From an uncultured Eubacteriales bacterium (lineage in GTDB: Bacteria; Bacillota; Clostridia; Oscillospirales; Acutalibacteraceae), in assembly GCA_900321595.1 (NCBI GenBank), contig ONWP01000127.1:1-6199 (forward strand): DNA of 6,199 bases, in the 5' to 3' direction. Below the pieces are notes generated by a model. The model searched no databases and was not told where the DNA came from. It saw nothing but the letters and a program-made list of their open reading frames with translations. The translations under genes were made by a program, and so were the position numbers. Position 1 is the first letter of the stretch. Each line of letters starts with the position of its first letter. Shown piece by piece: positions 6,028 to 6,199 of the stretch.

Positions 6028-6050
6028 GATAGCACACCTTCAAATTTTTT
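6022..6050 (-). promoter_or_regulatory. Tentative promoter for the pyridoxal kinase gene
   Basis: On the minus strand TTGCAA and TATCAT are separated by 17 bases, with four and five of six consensus matches. The -10 box would overlap the ATG at 6027, so if this promoter is used translation must start at 6009 or 5994. No better minus-strand promoter is seen in the 94 bases between the kinase and the tRNA. The signal is weak and conflicts with the GAAGG ribosome binding site for 6027. Confidence 0.25.
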
Positions 6051-6072
6051 GCAACAAAAACCGGACTTTCTC

Positions 6073-6101
6073 TTGACAAACAGGTTCAGCGGTGGTATGA
6101 T
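6073..6101 (+). promoter_or_regulatory. tRNA-Arg promoter with extended -10
   Basis: Perfect -35 TTGACA (6073-6078), 17-base spacer, and TATGAT (6096-6101, five of six) preceded by TGG, an extended -10 element. Transcription should begin near 6108, leaving a leader of about 14 bases before the mature tRNA. This is a strong sigma-A promoter, as expected for a stable RNA gene. Confidence 0.88.
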
Positions 6102-6121
6102 ACTGACTGTTGAAACGAGAT

Positions 6122-6198
6122 GCGCTGCTAGCTCAGCTGGATAGAGTGACTGGCTACGAACCAGTAGGTCGGGGGTTCGAGTCCCTCGCAGCGCGCCA
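6122..6198 (+). tRNA. tRNA-Arg (anticodon ACG)
   Basis: A full 77-base cloverleaf with encoded CCA. The acceptor stem is GCGCTGC (6122-6128) with GCAGCGC (6188-6194), discriminator G at 6195, then CCA. The D stem is GCTC/GAGT with one G-U pair; the anticodon stem is ACTGG/CCAGT around loop CTACGAA, giving anticodon ACG; the variable loop is AGGTC; the T arm is GGGGG/CCCTC around TTCGAGT with one G-U pair. A34 would be deaminated to inosine by TadA to read CGU, CGC and CGA arginine codons. The gene ends one base before the window edge, so any following tRNA or terminator is not visible. Confidence 0.96.
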
Positions 6199-6199
6199 A

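Noticed and set aside
5468..6076. Plus-strand open frame of 202 codons opposite the pyridoxal kinase gene
   Set aside because: Ser/Arg-rich low-complexity translation, antisense to a well-supported gene, and it overlaps the tRNA promoter -35 region.
6122..6198. tRNA-Arg 3' end as an attachment site for an integrated element
   Set aside because: tRNA-Arg genes can serve as integration sites, but the window ends one base after the CCA and no integrase or direct repeat of the tRNA end is seen.

Overview
This is a GC-rich bacterial window that reads as a high-GC member of the Bacillota, most likely class Clostridia. The main support is the dnaD-like / dnaI (DnaC-type) helicase-loader gene pair, a Gram-positive replication-restart/initiation pairing, together with strong GGAGG-type ribosome binding sites and a pyridoxamine-kinase-like protein of a type common in Clostridia. 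No genus can be named from the sequence alone. Nearly all of the DNA is coding. All eight complete proteins and one partial protein are on the minus strand; only a tRNA gene is on the plus strand.

Read in the direction of transcription (right to left), a first minus-strand group starts near 6027: a ribokinase-fold pyridoxal/pyridoxamine kinase (pdxK/pdxY-like), trmL (tRNA wobble-34 2'-O-methyltransferase, TTG start overlapping the kinase), and a nucleoside 2-deoxyribosyltransferase-like gene. A 112-base intergenic stretch follows (4076-4187). It holds a weak GC hairpin and a very good sigma-A promoter, whose -10 box lies inside a 9-bp perfect inverted repeat.

That promoter opens a tightly packed second operon: zapA (Z-ring assembly), dut (dUTPase), a DnaD-family primosome protein with two tandem DnaD/DnaB2-type domains, a DnaI/DnaC-type helicase loader, rsmA/ksgA (16S rRNA dimethyladenosine transferase) and tmk (thymidylate kinase, running off the left edge). 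Gaps between coding regions run from a 1-base overlap to 16 bases, so translational coupling is likely. Functionally the operon joins division (ZapA), replication start (DnaD, DnaI), thymidylate supply and uracil exclusion (Dut, Tmk), and ribosome maturation (RsmA). The upstream deoxyribosyltransferase adds deoxynucleoside salvage to the same neighbourhood.

At the right edge a tRNA-Arg(ACG) gene with encoded CCA is divergently oriented from the kinase and has its own near-consensus extended -10 promoter. I see no mobile element, CRISPR array, phage gene or clearly novel system. The window looks like conserved core genome, and the points worth a second look are regulatory or domain-architecture details.
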